From Halobacillus naozhouensis (GTDB lineage Bacteria > Bacillota > Bacilli > Bacillales > Halobacillaceae), in assembly GCF_029714185.1 (NCBI RefSeq), contig NZ_CP121671.1:3100001-3164000 (forward strand): a DNA stretch of 64,000 nucleotides. Reading direction: 5' to 3'. The notes beneath the pieces are model-generated. The model was not told where the DNA came from, searched no databases, and saw only the letters and a program-made list of their open reading frames with translations. Below, one piece after another: positions 25,264 through 34,648 of the stretch. The position numbers and the translations under genes are program-made. Each line of letters opens with the position of its first letter. The first letter of the stretch is position 1.

Positions 25264-26565
25264 ATGATGATGGACCAGAACCAGTCATTGCCGAATGTAG
25301 CCGTAATAGGACTCGGAAAAATAGGTCTTACTTTAGCAGCTGTATTCGCCAATAATGGGTATAATGTCTTCGGTGCGGATATAAACAGTGACGTCGTTTC
25401 CTCTGTCAACAAGGGAATTTCTCACGTTAAAAATGAACCGGGATTAGACCAGTTAGTCTCAGACGCCCATAAAAGTAAAACTTTATCAGCCGCTTCATCT
25501 ACAACAGAAGCAGTGGCTCAATCAGATATCACCGTTGTTATTGTCCCCGTACTGGTTGATAAAGAAAATAATGTGGACTATCAATTTATTGATGCAGCAG
25601 TCGAGGATATCGCGAAAGGAGTTAAGCAAGGCTCGTTAATCATTTTTGAAACAACACTGCCACCAGGGGATACGAGAAATCGATTCGGCAGAAAGATAGC
25701 CGAAATTTCAGGGTTACGTATGGGAGAAGACTTCTATCTTGCGTACAGTCCCGAGAGAGTCTACTCCAATCGAATCATTTCGGATCTGCAGCATTATCCA
25801 AAAGTCGTCGGAGGACTTAATACAAAGAGTCTAGAACTGGCCTCCAATTTTTATAAAAAGTCCTTGAATTGCGAATTGATTGAAGTCAGCTCACTGGAAA
25901 CGGCAGAATTCTCTAAAGTTGCAGAGTGTGTGTACCGTGATGTAAATATTGCTCTGGCTAATGAACTCGCTCAATTTGCTGAAGAAAAAGGAGTCCATAT
26001 GTCTGAAGTGATCGGGGCCAGTAATAGTCAGCCCTATTCCCATCTGCATTCCCCGGGCATTGGCGTCGGCGGGCATTGTATCCCGATCTATCCATACTTT
26101 TTCATCAATAAAGGATTAGAACAAGGGTTGACACCACTATCCAGGAAAATCAATGACAGTATGGCCGGGTACGCCATTTCCAAGATGGAGAAAGAGATCG
26201 ATTCTTTAAAGGATAAAAATATTCTAATTTTAGGATTGTCGTATAGAGAAAATGTCAAAGAGCCGACGAAATCGACTACTTTACTGCTGATTGAACAACT
26301 ACGACGCAAAAACGCCAATCTATTCGTTAACGATCCAATGTTTACAGATAAGGAAATTGAGAAGTATGGAGCAATACCATTATCGTTACAGGATCCACTT
26401 GTATCCGAAATGGATGGTGTTATTCTGCAAGCGTTTCATCAGGAATACAGCCATTTAGACTTTAAAAAATTTACAAATTGTAAGCTCGTGTTAGATGGCC
26501 GTAATCAGCTGAATAAAAACGAAATCATTGAGTCGGGGATTAAGTATGAAGGAATAGGCGGCTAA
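25264..26565 (+). CDS. wecC: Nucleotide-sugar dehydrogenase (UDP-N-acetylmannosamine dehydrogenase type)
   Basis: 433 residues of the UDP-glucose/GDP-mannose dehydrogenase superfamily. VIGLGKIGLTLAAVFANNG (about 13-31) binds NAD, ETTLPPGDTR (about 127-136) and SPERV are conserved, and GVGGHCIPIYPYF (about 260-272) contains the catalytic cysteine. The C-terminal domain (LGLSYRENVKEPTKST, about 322-337) is present. Two sequential oxidations turn the sugar C6 to a carboxylate. Next to wecB, UDP-ManNAc to UDP-ManNAcA is the likeliest reaction; the uronate could also feed the epimerase-modified polymer. The first of three consecutive ATGs is taken. Confidence 0.85.
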   Translation: MMMDQNQSLPNVAVIGLGKIGLTLAAVFANNGYNVFGADINSDVVSSVNKGISHVKNEPGLDQLVSDAHKSKTLSAASSTTEAVAQSDITVVIVPVLVDKENNVDYQFIDAAVEDIAKGVKQGSLIIFETTLPPGDTRNRFGRKIAEISGLRMGEDFYLAYSPERVYSNRIISDLQHYPKVVGGLNTKSLELASNFYKKSLNCELIEVSSLETAEFSKVAECVYRDVNIALANELAQFAEEKGVHMSEVIGASNSQPYSHLHSPGIGVGGHCIPIYPYFFINKGLEQGLTPLSRKINDSMAGYAISKMEKEIDSLKDKNILILGLSYRENVKEPTKSTTLLLIEQLRRKNANLFVNDPMFTDKEIEKYGAIPLSLQDPLVSEMDGVILQAFHQEYSHLDFKKFTNCKLVLDGRNQLNKNEIIESGIKYEGIGG

Positions 26566-26591
26566 ACAAGATAGAAAGGAGGTTGTATCAA

Positions 26592-27716
26592 TTGACGAGT
26601 AACCATTTTGACCACATACCCATGGTTGATTTGAAAGAGGAATTGAGATTGATTAGAGAGCCAATTCTAGTGGAATTAACGGAAGTCATAGAAAGTGGAG
26701 ATTATATATTAGGGAAGAAAAGCGAGGAACTAGAAAAGTTAGTAGCCCAGTATGTGGGAGCAGACTACGGGATTGGAGTAGCCAACGGGACAGATGCCTT
26801 ACAATTATCACTCATGGCCCTAGATATTGGTCCTGGAGATGAAGTCATCACCACTCCATTCACCTTCTTTGCAACTGCAGAAGCCATTGAACAAGTAGGG
26901 GCTAAGCCTGTTTTTGTAGATATTGAAGAAGAAACTTACAATATCGATCCAGCTAAAATAGAAGCAGCGATCACTCCTCACACCAAAGCTTTAATCATCG
27001 TCCATTTGTATGGGCAAGTGGCTGACATGAAAGAAATTATGAAGATCGCCAAAACGCACCAGCTGAAAGTGATAGAAGATGCCTGCCAGGCTATTGGATC
27101 CGAATGTGATGGCAGAAGAGTTGGTGCACTAGGTGACATCGGCTGTTTTTCTTTTTTCCCTTCAAAAAACCTTGGAGCATTTGGGGATGCTGGTATCGTT
27201 GTAACAAACCAGAAAGAACTGTATGAAAAGGTCAGTAAACTTCGTAATCACGGGAGTGAAACCAAATATCAGCATTCCACAATAGGAATGAACAGCAGGC
27301 TCGATGAACTTCAGGCAGCTATTTTGCTCGTTAAGTTATATTATTTAGACATCTTCCTGCACAAACGGAAAGAAATTGCCAGGAGATACACGGAGCACCT
27401 TCACCATCTTTTCAAAACTCCATCCGTTCAGGAAAACCGCGAGCATACTTTTCATCAATACTGTATTGAACTGGACAATCGGGATGAACTTGCTGCAGAA
27501 CTAAACAAGAAGGGGATTGCTTCAGCTATTTATTATCCGATCCCCTTACACTTGCAGGAAGCTTTTCAGCATCTTCACTATAAGGAGGGGGACTTTCCTG
27601 TTGCAGAGAAGTCAGCTAAAAGAATATTGGCCCTCCCTATGTTTCCTATGCTTTCTTTTCAAAAACAAGATTATATTATGTCAACAGTAAAAAGATTGAT
27701 GAAGAACAATGGATAA
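26592..27716 (+). CDS. DegT/DnrJ/EryC1/StrS family PLP aminotransferase
   Basis: About 374 residues. The aldolase-fold motifs NGTDALQLSLMAL (about 63-75), TTPFTFFATAEAI, EDACQAIG (about 159-166) and FSFFPSKNLGAFGDAG with the PLP lysine (about 180-195) are all present, as is NSRLDELQAAIL. The family transfers an amino group from glutamate to a keto-nucleotide sugar, typically at C3 or C4. Its product could be acylated by the hexapeptide acyltransferase. Start: AAAGGAGG at 26575-26582 touches a TTG at 26583 but lies nine bases from the TTG at 26592, which I prefer. The stop lies inside the following terminator. Confidence 0.88.
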   Translation: MTSNHFDHIPMVDLKEELRLIREPILVELTEVIESGDYILGKKSEELEKLVAQYVGADYGIGVANGTDALQLSLMALDIGPGDEVITTPFTFFATAEAIEQVGAKPVFVDIEEETYNIDPAKIEAAITPHTKALIIVHLYGQVADMKEIMKIAKTHQLKVIEDACQAIGSECDGRRVGALGDIGCFSFFPSKNLGAFGDAGIVVTNQKELYEKVSKLRNHGSETKYQHSTIGMNSRLDELQAAILLVKLYYLDIFLHKRKEIARRYTEHLHHLFKTPSVQENREHTFHQYCIELDNRDELAAELNKKGIASAIYYPIPLHLQEAFQHLHYKEGDFPVAEKSAKRILALPMFPMLSFQKQDYIMSTVKRLMKNNG

Positions 27717-27737
27717 GACAATGTCCATTGTTCTTTT
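27702..27737. terminator. Bidirectional terminator overlapping the aminotransferase stop
   Basis: AAGAACAATGGA (27702-27713) pairs perfectly with 27724-27735, followed by TTTT. The TAA of the aminotransferase is in the loop. The GT2 gene on the minus strand ends at 27736. Confidence 0.8.
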
Positions 27738-28992
27738 AGTCTAGAGTTTTTAAGAAATCATTCCATTTGGATGAATGACTCTTTGTAATGCTTTCCGTGT
27801 GTTCCCGTATATTATAAACAGTAAAATCCTGATAACTAAATCGTGAGGTTTTAATTAAGCGATTTAACACACTAACATCCTCGTAAAGTCTCCCCTTTTC
27901 AAACTCAATCACCGGAAATCCCCCTTGCTGCTGTAAGATTGAAGTCCGGTAAATTCTTGGGCCAAGTGGAAAACGATAAGACAGCAGATCAGCTCTGCCT
28001 TTAATAGCGTGACCTTTCATAACCCTTTTATAAAGTACATCCCCCTCTGACTGCTTCCATTTTCTAAAATTACCGTACAATACAGAAACATCTTTAGGGA
28101 GACCTACTAATCGTTTTTTAATCGCAGAAACAGCGTCAGGATCAAGCCAATCATCAGCATCAAGTTCCAATATAAAATCGGATGTTACGTAGGGTAATAA
28201 ATCATTTAAGGCCTTCGCTTTCCCCTCATTCTTTTTGTGAAAAACTCTTATCCGAGTTCCTTCCTCCCATTGTTGCAGCTGTGTATAAGAGCTGTCCGTT
28301 GATCCATCATCGATGATCAGTAACTGCTCGACTTGTTCACTTTGCAGCAGACAGGAAACAACAGCTGTTTCAACATACTCTCCCATATTGTAATTAGTAA
28401 TAAGAACAGAAAGGGATGGATGATCCACTTCGACCTTATTCAACTGATACTTCTGGATAATTTTTTGCTTTTCCATGATATGTGAAGAGCTATTTTTCCT
28501 GGATTGCCTTACAAGGTTCTCTTTAAAGGATGTAAGAGATGGTTCGATAGTTGACAACCAGGAAGGAAAAAGAGCCTCCTCGAAGGGCAGCTGGTGAGAA
28601 GATAAAAAACGGTGCTTGTTAAGAAATTCCTTGCTAACTAGCAAAGGGCGTTGGATCTTGAGGTCTCGATTATAGTAAAAGGACCCTAATATGGTTTTCG
28701 GATGATGCAGTTGGAGAGCGTCCATATTGATTGTGGGAGAAAGGTAATCTGTTTCTTGAAGAAACAGCACGTATGAACTGGATATAGTTGGGATGATACG
28801 ATTAAGTGTTTGTCCCAGGTCATTACTCTCGAGTACTTTAATCTGGTTCAATCCTTTATGAAAGGCCACGTTTGGTTTCCGCAAAACAATTGTGGATTCC
28901 AGCCGGGGGCTGATCGCTTCTAGAGAGTTCACAGCCTTATGCAGAGCGGCTTGATTGGAATAACTAATGAGGAGGGCTGTAATATCTTTCAC
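27736..28992 (-). CDS. Family 2 glycosyltransferase with extra N-terminal domain
   Basis: 418 residues. Residues about 150-410 form a GT-A domain: SVLITNYNMGEYVETAV (about 155-171), LLIIDDGSTDSS, then LELDADDWLDPDA (about 245-257) with the metal-binding DxD. Residues 1-150 look like a second, degenerate GT2 domain (TALLISYSNQAALHKAVNSL, FLQETDYLSP). It is soluble, with no membrane anchor. GTG at 28992 follows AAGGGAGG. It ends the glycan cluster, convergent with the aminotransferase. A processive or linkage-forming role in the same glycan is likely. Confidence 0.82.
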   Translation of the reverse strand: MKDITALLISYSNQAALHKAVNSLEAISPRLESTIVLRKPNVAFHKGLNQIKVLESNDLGQTLNRIIPTISSSYVLFLQETDYLSPTINMDALQLHHPKTILGSFYYNRDLKIQRPLLVSKEFLNKHRFLSSHQLPFEEALFPSWLSTIEPSLTSFKENLVRQSRKNSSSHIMEKQKIIQKYQLNKVEVDHPSLSVLITNYNMGEYVETAVVSCLLQSEQVEQLLIIDDGSTDSSYTQLQQWEEGTRIRVFHKKNEGKAKALNDLLPYVTSDFILELDADDWLDPDAVSAIKKRLVGLPKDVSVLYGNFRKWKQSEGDVLYKRVMKGHAIKGRADLLSYRFPLGPRIYRTSILQQQGGFPVIEFEKGRLYEDVSVLNRLIKTSRFSYQDFTVYNIREHTESITKSHSSKWNDFLKTLD

Positions 28993-29154
28993 TAGTGGGC
29001 CTCCCTTCTGTTTAATTGTGGTGTTTTTCTCACAATTTCTATAAGCTATTCATTTGTTCAATGTTTTATGAGATATGATAATTTAAAGATAATAAAGGCT
29101 GTATTCTAAAAGATTGTTGTTTTTAACACAAACTATAAACTGCATCATAACATA

Positions 29155-29265
29155 TGGCTTCGGAAATACACTACGCTTTCCGCGGGCTTACGCTGAGGCT
29201 TCTCGCTCGCAAAGAACGCTCACTGTGGGGTCTCTTCGTGTATTTCCTTCGCTGGTATGGCTGTT
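29155..29265. repeat. Hairpin-type intergenic repeat element (single copy here)
   Basis: A GC-richer segment of about 110 bases with inverted ends (GGAAATACAC at 29162-29171 and GTGTATTTCC at 29238-29247) and an internal CGCTTTCCGCGGGC motif. Its composition differs from the AT-rich flanks. It resembles dispersed intergenic repeats seen in several Bacillaceae genomes, recalled rather than searched. The rest of 28993-29436 is AT-rich and shows no gene. Confidence 0.5.
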
Positions 29266-29436
29266 GTGACGAAATTTATATCAGCGGCGAAAGGGGAAAG
29301 CGTAACAAAATTTACGAAAAGAGCCATAATAAAAGGGCCATTACCCATGTGGAATCATAAGTAACAGCCTTTTTATAGAAAGGAAAAACCAGCCTGAATC
29401 CTATGAATACTTCTCTCTCCTAATCACTTATCATGA

Positions 29437-29889
29437 TTAAATAATTCCTTGCATCCTCAAGACTACTTCCGCTATTATGGCCGAACCCAAGAAAGTGCCA
29501 ATCATAACGAACGATGCTACCACAATCGTTCTCCATCCGAGCTTAACAAAGTCGGTCCATGAACGGCCGATGGCAATTCCTGCATAGGCAAGAATCGGCG
29601 TAGTTAATGCCAATAGATTTATGCTGCTCGTCATGGCTACAATTTGTTCGGACCCGGGCATCCATGGCATCGAGATCAGGACACCTACAATAGCGACATA
29701 AGCTATGCTTGGGATATCGATTGGAATAAGCTTCTGCATAATCATACCAACTAAACTGACTAGAATCAGAATGACCATCCCTGGAATGGCCCCTACCGGA
29801 AATGTGCCATATCCAACCCAGTTTCCAAGTAGTGAAACAATACCAAAGATTACTAATAGCACTATCCACTCTTGCATACTTTTCATCAT
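29437..29889 (-). CDS. Integral membrane protein, last gene of amidohydrolase operon
   Basis: 150 residues with four to five membrane helices. The N-terminus (VLLVIFGIVSLLGNWVGYGTFPVGAIPGMVILIL) resembles that of the preceding DUF3100-type protein (VTEWIGTHEFSVGPGVILLLPML), suggesting an evolved two-subunit carrier. The ATG lies two bases after the preceding stop, so translation is coupled. The operon context (amidohydrolase, M20 hydrolase, second transporter) points to uptake or export of a nitrogen-rich compound. No named family is certain. Confidence 0.7.
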   Translation of the reverse strand: MMKSMQEWIVLLVIFGIVSLLGNWVGYGTFPVGAIPGMVILILVSLVGMIMQKLIPIDIPSIAYVAIVGVLISMPWMPGSEQIVAMTSSINLLALTTPILAYAGIAIGRSWTDFVKLGWRTIVVASFVMIGTFLGSAIIAEVVLRMQGII

Positions 29890-29891
29890 CG

Positions 29892-30710
29892 TTACGCACC
29901 TCTCCCCGTCTTAACGTGCGACTTTTTATCTCTACGTGCGGTTAGCACATTATATAATTTTTCGGTTAACGGAAGTCCGATAAAGATACTCATATATAAA
30001 CCGGTAGATAGTGATAAAAGGTTACTCGCCCCTGCGAAAGCCAAAATCTCCGTTTCCATGCTTGGAAAAGCAGCAACTAGTGAGCCACTGGCCGCTGCCA
30101 TCATACTGCCACTTCCAATCCCCGAAGCCATCGCAAAAGATAAGGGATGGAGAGGGCTGATGGTCGCCAAAAAACCAGATATGAGCCCCATAAATACGGC
30201 CCCGAACACTGTACCAAAGATATAGATCGCCATTACGCCGCGACCCTCTGGAGAATTAAAGCCATAGTTATTCATAATGAGACCAACATTCGGTTCACGG
30301 GCAACAGAGTGAGTCATGCCAATACTTTCTCTTTTTAACCCAAGAAAAACGGCAATGGGCAGGGCCAGGAATATCGTCCCCAGATTCCCAAATTCCTGGA
30401 GAAGTAAAGCAGGTCCCGCTTCAATAATTTGCGGAAGTGAGGGACCTATGATGACGCCAATTTTAGCTATGAGAAGCGTTACACCAAGGACGATTAGTGG
30501 TTCAGCATTCTTTGATTGTTTTTCTTTTACGACTGGAGTGAAAAATAGGGCAAGACCAATAATAATGGCATAAAGCATAGGCAGCAGCAAAATAACACCA
30601 GGACCCACCGAGAATTCGTGTGTTCCAATCCATTCTGTTACTAATACAATACCGAATACAAGGGCATGTAAACGCCAATCTTTCCATAGATTTTTGGATA
30701 CCTCAGACAT
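29892..30710 (-). CDS. DUF3100-type membrane protein
   Basis: 272 residues with seven to eight membrane helices and a basic cytoplasmic tail. The central GRGVMAIYIFGTVFGAVFMGLISG and ASGIGSGSMMAAASGSLVAAFP blocks (about 160-220) match what I recall of DUF3100 membrane proteins. These often sit with amidohydrolases and peptidases and are probably transporters. It follows the M20 hydrolase gene and is coupled to the next gene. Substrate unknown. Confidence 0.7.
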   Translation of the reverse strand: MSEVSKNLWKDWRLHALVFGIVLVTEWIGTHEFSVGPGVILLLPMLYAIIIGLALFFTPVVKEKQSKNAEPLIVLGVTLLIAKIGVIIGPSLPQIIEAGPALLLQEFGNLGTIFLALPIAVFLGLKRESIGMTHSVAREPNVGLIMNNYGFNSPEGRGVMAIYIFGTVFGAVFMGLISGFLATISPLHPLSFAMASGIGSGSMMAAASGSLVAAFPSMETEILAFAGASNLLSLSTGLYMSIFIGLPLTEKLYNVLTARRDKKSHVKTGRGA

Positions 30711-30779
30711 ACACGTACCTCCTCCTAGTTAGTCATTCATCTTAATACAACGATTAGAGTTGGCCTGACTGCGAAAGTA

Positions 30780-32078
30780 TTATTCTTTATCAATTGATTC
30801 TACGTATGACTTCAGCACATGAACACCTTGCACGCAGTCATTTAAAGATGACCATTCATCCGGATTATGGCTTACACCGTTCTTACTTTTCACAAATAAC
30901 ATCGCTGCTGGAAGGTGGCGCCCGATGATCAAGGCGTCGTGTCCTGCACCACTTGGAAGTTCTGCAGCTCTAATGTTGTGCTCGGCCATAGCTTGGCGTA
31001 AGTGCTGCTTTATGCCAGACTGAATTGGTACTGGGGTGACTTGTAATGTTTGTTTATGATTACAACGAACTCCAAATTTATCAGAGGCTTTCTCAGCTTC
31101 TGTTATGATGAGTTTAATCAATTCTGTGCGTGTTTCTTCATGAATATCGCGAATATCAACATGCAAAGCCACTTTCCCTGGAATGACATTGATTCCGTTC
31201 GGATAAACATGAAGCTTCCCTACCGTAGCGACCGCAGAATCACTTACACGACCTGGCAGTTCGTGAATGTTGCTAATAAATTCTCCAGCAGCAACTAACG
31301 CGTCTTGTCGTTCCGTCATTGGTGTGTTGCCGGCATGTCCTGCACTGCCGCGAAATTCGACTTCAAGCCAGCTTGGACCTGCGATGCCAGATACGATTCC
31401 GACCGGAAGATTTTGTTGTTCTAACTTTTTACCCTGTTCAATGTGAACCTCGACAAACGATTCTATTTCCTTTAAGTTCCGTACAGCACCAGCGAAGCTT
31501 TCTTCTGATAATCCAGTTTCATTCATCACTCGTTCAAAAGAGTGTCCGTTTGAGTCAACCAAACTACTCTGGAGTTCCATGTCTACGTCGCCGGTCATCG
31601 CCCTGCTTCCTGTCAGGCCACTGTTAAAGCGGGAACCTTCTTCATCGGAAAAAATCACCACTTCATATGGCCTGGTTGGCTGATACCCCGTTATCCTCCA
31701 GGACTCGACAAGCTCGAGCGAAGAAAGCACGCCTAGCGGACCGTCAAAATGACCGCCATTCGGTACGCTATCTAGATGTGATCCGCTGACGATGGCTGGC
31801 AAGGAAGTGTCTTTCCCTTCCAAACGGCCGAACACATTTCCGGCCCCATCCTCTCTGACAGAAAGCCCTAGTTCTTCCATCCATCCTTTAACTAATGTTT
31901 TGGCCTTTTTTTCTTCCTGGGAGAAGCCAACTCTAAGACTTCCCCCGTCTTCAGTTAGACCAATTTTGGAGATTTCATGCAATCTTTTAGCTATCCTGTC
32001 ACCATCAATCCCGTCGAAAGACAGAGATGGATTATAGTCTTCTATTAATCTCCCATATAAATCCCAGTCTTTACACAT
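30780..32078 (-). CDS. M20 family N-carbamoyl-L-amino acid hydrolase / allantoate-type amidohydrolase
   Basis: 432 residues. Metal ligands lie in GSHLDSVPNGGHFDGPLG (about 98-115), FSDEEGSRF (about 145-153) and VEVHIEQG (about 215-222). The dimerisation domain has AGHAGNTPM (about 256-264), and the end of the protein carries SGAGHDALIIG and HNPDEW. This is the AmaB/HyuC/AllC group, two-metal enzymes that hydrolyse N-carbamoyl or ureido groups. It overlaps the upstream amidohydrolase gene by 8 bases, so the two proteins are made together. The true substrate (carbamoyl amino acid, ureide or acyl amino acid) is open. Confidence 0.85.
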   Translation of the reverse strand: MCKDWDLYGRLIEDYNPSLSFDGIDGDRIAKRLHEISKIGLTEDGGSLRVGFSQEEKKAKTLVKGWMEELGLSVREDGAGNVFGRLEGKDTSLPAIVSGSHLDSVPNGGHFDGPLGVLSSLELVESWRITGYQPTRPYEVVIFSDEEGSRFNSGLTGSRAMTGDVDMELQSSLVDSNGHSFERVMNETGLSEESFAGAVRNLKEIESFVEVHIEQGKKLEQQNLPVGIVSGIAGPSWLEVEFRGSAGHAGNTPMTERQDALVAAGEFISNIHELPGRVSDSAVATVGKLHVYPNGINVIPGKVALHVDIRDIHEETRTELIKLIITEAEKASDKFGVRCNHKQTLQVTPVPIQSGIKQHLRQAMAEHNIRAAELPSGAGHDALIIGRHLPAAMLFVKSKNGVSHNPDEWSSLNDCVQGVHVLKSYVESIDKE

Positions 32079-33330
32079 GGGAACCCTTCCTTTGCAGAAG
32101 ATTTTTATAGACCGTTCCGTTTTTCATTACCATCACGATATGATCGCTGTTTTCCAGGGAGCGAATATCACTAAGTGGATCCACATCCGTCAAAATGATG
32201 TCGGCAAGTTTTCCTGCTTCGATTGTTCCGACCTGGGCTTCCCAGCCAAGGCATTCTGCTGCCGTTTTTGTAGTAGCCACAAGTGCCTCCATGTGTGACA
32301 TACCGATGTCACACATCAGCCCAAGCTCGCGGAGATTGGTACCGTGCGCCATCACTCCTGCATCGGTCCCCATTGCAATCTTGACCCCAGCTTGATATGC
32401 CTTTGCGATACTTTCCTTATGGGCCTCTACTACCTCTTTTGATTTTTCAACAGCATAAGGAGCCATCTTATTGTCTTTTTCACTAGACTCCAGAACGGAA
32501 ATCGGAGCGAGTAATGTTGGAACTAAAAAGGTACCGTTTTTCAGCATCAATTCAATAGCTTCATCATCAATATAAATCCCATGTTCGATGGAATAAATGC
32601 CCGCTCGAATCGCATTCTTTATGCCTTCTGCCCCTTGAGCATGGGCCATCACTTTTATCCCTTTGCGAAAATGGGCCTCTTCCACCATAACTTCCAGCTC
32701 TTCTTGAGAGAATTGGGTAAACTCCGGGTGATCGGTAGGGCTTGAGACCCCTCCAGTAGCGTGCACCTTAATCACTTCCGCTCCCGCCCGCAGCATTTCC
32801 CGTACGGTTTTACGTACAGCTTCTTTCCCATCACAGATAGCGTTCGGCATGCCGGGATACGTCTGTAGTGTCGTATCTACTCCGGAACGGTTCCAACTAT
32901 CCCCGTGCCCGCCGGTAATCGTTAACGGGTTAATACTGACTTGCATACGCGGACCTTCAATCAACCCGTCCTCTACAGCCTTTTTCATGCCCAAATCTGA
33001 AAATCCTGCATCACGAACAGAGGTGATCCCAACATTCAATGTTCGTTTTAAAAATTCAACACTTTCGTAAAATCGGTAAGAAAAAGGGGTAAGAATAGCA
33101 TCCTGAACATTTCTCAATTCCATCGCCATGTGCACATGGGTATCAATCAACCCTGGTAAAATGTATTGGCCTTCCGCATCAATAACAGCAGCGGCATCTG
33201 GAGCCTGGATATCCCCTGATTTTCCTACTTTCTCAATATAGTTATCGTTGATTAATACGGATGCATTGGTAACCGGTTCATTTCCTTGTCCATCGATTAA
33301 TGTTCCATTTGTTATTAAAGTATATGACAT
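32071..33330 (-). CDS. Metal-dependent amidohydrolase, Xaa-Pro/Xaa-Arg dipeptidase-like
   Basis: 419-residue amidohydrolase-superfamily enzyme. DTHVHMAM (about 63-70) holds the first metal histidines, VIKVHATGGV (about 187-196) carries the lysine that is usually carbamylated, AHAQG and EHGIYID (about 222-250) supply two more histidines and MGTDAGV (about 320-326) the catalytic aspartate. Close in pattern to the imidazolonepropionase-like/prolidase group that acts on dipeptides or cyclic amides. AAGGAG precedes the ATG. It sits between a transporter and the M20 hydrolase in one operon under the PucR-type regulator, suggesting consecutive breakdown steps. Confidence 0.85.
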   Translation of the reverse strand: MSYTLITNGTLIDGQGNEPVTNASVLINDNYIEKVGKSGDIQAPDAAAVIDAEGQYILPGLIDTHVHMAMELRNVQDAILTPFSYRFYESVEFLKRTLNVGITSVRDAGFSDLGMKKAVEDGLIEGPRMQVSINPLTITGGHGDSWNRSGVDTTLQTYPGMPNAICDGKEAVRKTVREMLRAGAEVIKVHATGGVSSPTDHPEFTQFSQEELEVMVEEAHFRKGIKVMAHAQGAEGIKNAIRAGIYSIEHGIYIDDEAIELMLKNGTFLVPTLLAPISVLESSEKDNKMAPYAVEKSKEVVEAHKESIAKAYQAGVKIAMGTDAGVMAHGTNLRELGLMCDIGMSHMEALVATTKTAAECLGWEAQVGTIEAGKLADIILTDVDPLSDIRSLENSDHIVMVMKNGTVYKNLLQRKGSHV

Positions 33331-33349
33331 TATGAATCTCTCCTTTTAG

Positions 33350-34522
33350 TTAAAGTGTACCTATTAAAATACTTGCAATGACGATTGACCCTACCGTTAC
33401 AGAAGTGAAACCTCCGATCAGCATCGGGGCAAGTAATTCATTCATAATCCTGTTCTGTTCGGCTTCATTACGTCCAATACTTCGACTCACTTCTTCTACG
33501 ATCAAGTAATCCCCCGGGAATCCATAAAGCGCAGTCAACACAACAGGTACAGCCTTTGTTGGTTTCCACTTAAAGATTTTAGCTCCAATCATTCCACCGA
33601 TGATTAGGCCGCTCGTCCCTATTACGATGACGCATAGTACAGGTATCAGGGAAGATACGACTTGATCCCATGTGATCCCAACGAGTGAATTGATAACAAC
33701 TATGATCAAAGCCACCATGGCAAGTCCTGAGCTATTGGAGCGGTCCAGCGCCTTGTCAGGGTAAATTCGGAAAGCAAAACCTATTATCCCAATAGCGAGC
33801 GACCAGAGACTATAGTTGATGCCGGTTATTTCACCCAGCCAGGTAGCAAGGGCACCGCCAATGAATAATAGGAACAGAAGAAAGAAATTACTTTGCATAA
33901 AGCGTTCTGGAAGTAACAATTCCTTTTTCTTACTTCCTAGATCTCCTTTCATTTCGTCACCTTTTTGGCTGGAGAATTTTTCATTAGAAAAATCATCCCT
34001 TATGGTTACGGCGTACTTACTTAAAAGCGTGGAAGTAAGCGGCATGCCAACTAGATTTTGAAGGGTAAACACAACAACGGGAATAGCGGCAAGTGAGACG
34101 AAACCAGCTTCCGTCAGTCCTTCCTGTGTCACAATATAGGCAATAATCCCTCCAGTCAGTGGTCCCGCTCCGGCTACAGCCGTCTGATAACCGAAAACAA
34201 GCGATATGATGATGAGCATAGCTAAGACTGAAACGATCAGTCCTATTAGTGTGATCAGTACGGCTTTGTATTGCTTTTTGATAACAGATAAGGGGATCAT
34301 TGTCCCAAGATGCACAATTAATACTGGAACCAGCACACCTCCGGCAGCCACGAAGGTTGATGCCTCAATATATGATTCCGGCAGCAGCCCGGTTTGCAGC
34401 AGCACAAAAGTAACGGCTACAACGACTAGTAATGTAGGAATCTTCGCCCTTGAAGACAGGGAAAGCACTTCCCCTAATGCAATAATAGAAACGAGAATTA
34501 AAACAATAAATATTGGCGCCAT
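33350..34522 (-). CDS. Membrane transporter, GltS/ESS-like
   Basis: 390 residues with about ten to eleven membrane helices and one long hydrophilic loop near residues 180-215. GPLTGGIIAYIVTQEG (about 120-135) and TALYGFPGDYLIVEEVSRSIGR (about 325-346) resemble the glycine-rich re-entrant regions of sodium:glutamate-type symporters, though the family is not certain. It is the first gene of the operon, so it probably imports the substrate for the two hydrolases. AAAGGATG precedes the ATG. Confidence 0.7.
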   Translation of the reverse strand: MAPIFIVLILVSIIALGEVLSLSSRAKIPTLLVVVAVTFVLLQTGLLPESYIEASTFVAAGGVLVPVLIVHLGTMIPLSVIKKQYKAVLITLIGLIVSVLAMLIIISLVFGYQTAVAGAGPLTGGIIAYIVTQEGLTEAGFVSLAAIPVVVFTLQNLVGMPLTSTLLSKYAVTIRDDFSNEKFSSQKGDEMKGDLGSKKKELLLPERFMQSNFFLLFLLFIGGALATWLGEITGINYSLWSLAIGIIGFAFRIYPDKALDRSNSSGLAMVALIIVVINSLVGITWDQVVSSLIPVLCVIVIGTSGLIIGGMIGAKIFKWKPTKAVPVVLTALYGFPGDYLIVEEVSRSIGRNEAEQNRIMNELLAPMLIGGFTSVTVGSIVIASILIGTL

Positions 34523-34596
34523 TCCTACACATCCTTTCTTGTTTGTTTAAAAAGGTTAATAGTCAAAATTATATGATAATTCAATCTAATAAAATA

Positions 34597-34644
34597 TATG
34601 GATAACCGACAAAATATCACCTGATAATTTGTCGGTTATCCATA
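34597..34644 (-). terminator. 17-bp inverted repeat between regulator and operon
   Basis: TATGGATAACCGACAAA (34597-34613) pairs perfectly with 34628-34644 around a 14-base loop. It lies 5 bases after the regulator stop and about 75 bases before the operon start. With TATTTTATT following on the minus strand it is a terminator-like hairpin, but its symmetry could also make it an operator. Confidence 0.65.
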
Positions 34645-34648
34645 ATTG

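Noticed and set aside
29154..29360. A 68-codon ORF
   Set aside because: It lies within the hairpin repeat element; codons follow the repeat structure, not a protein.
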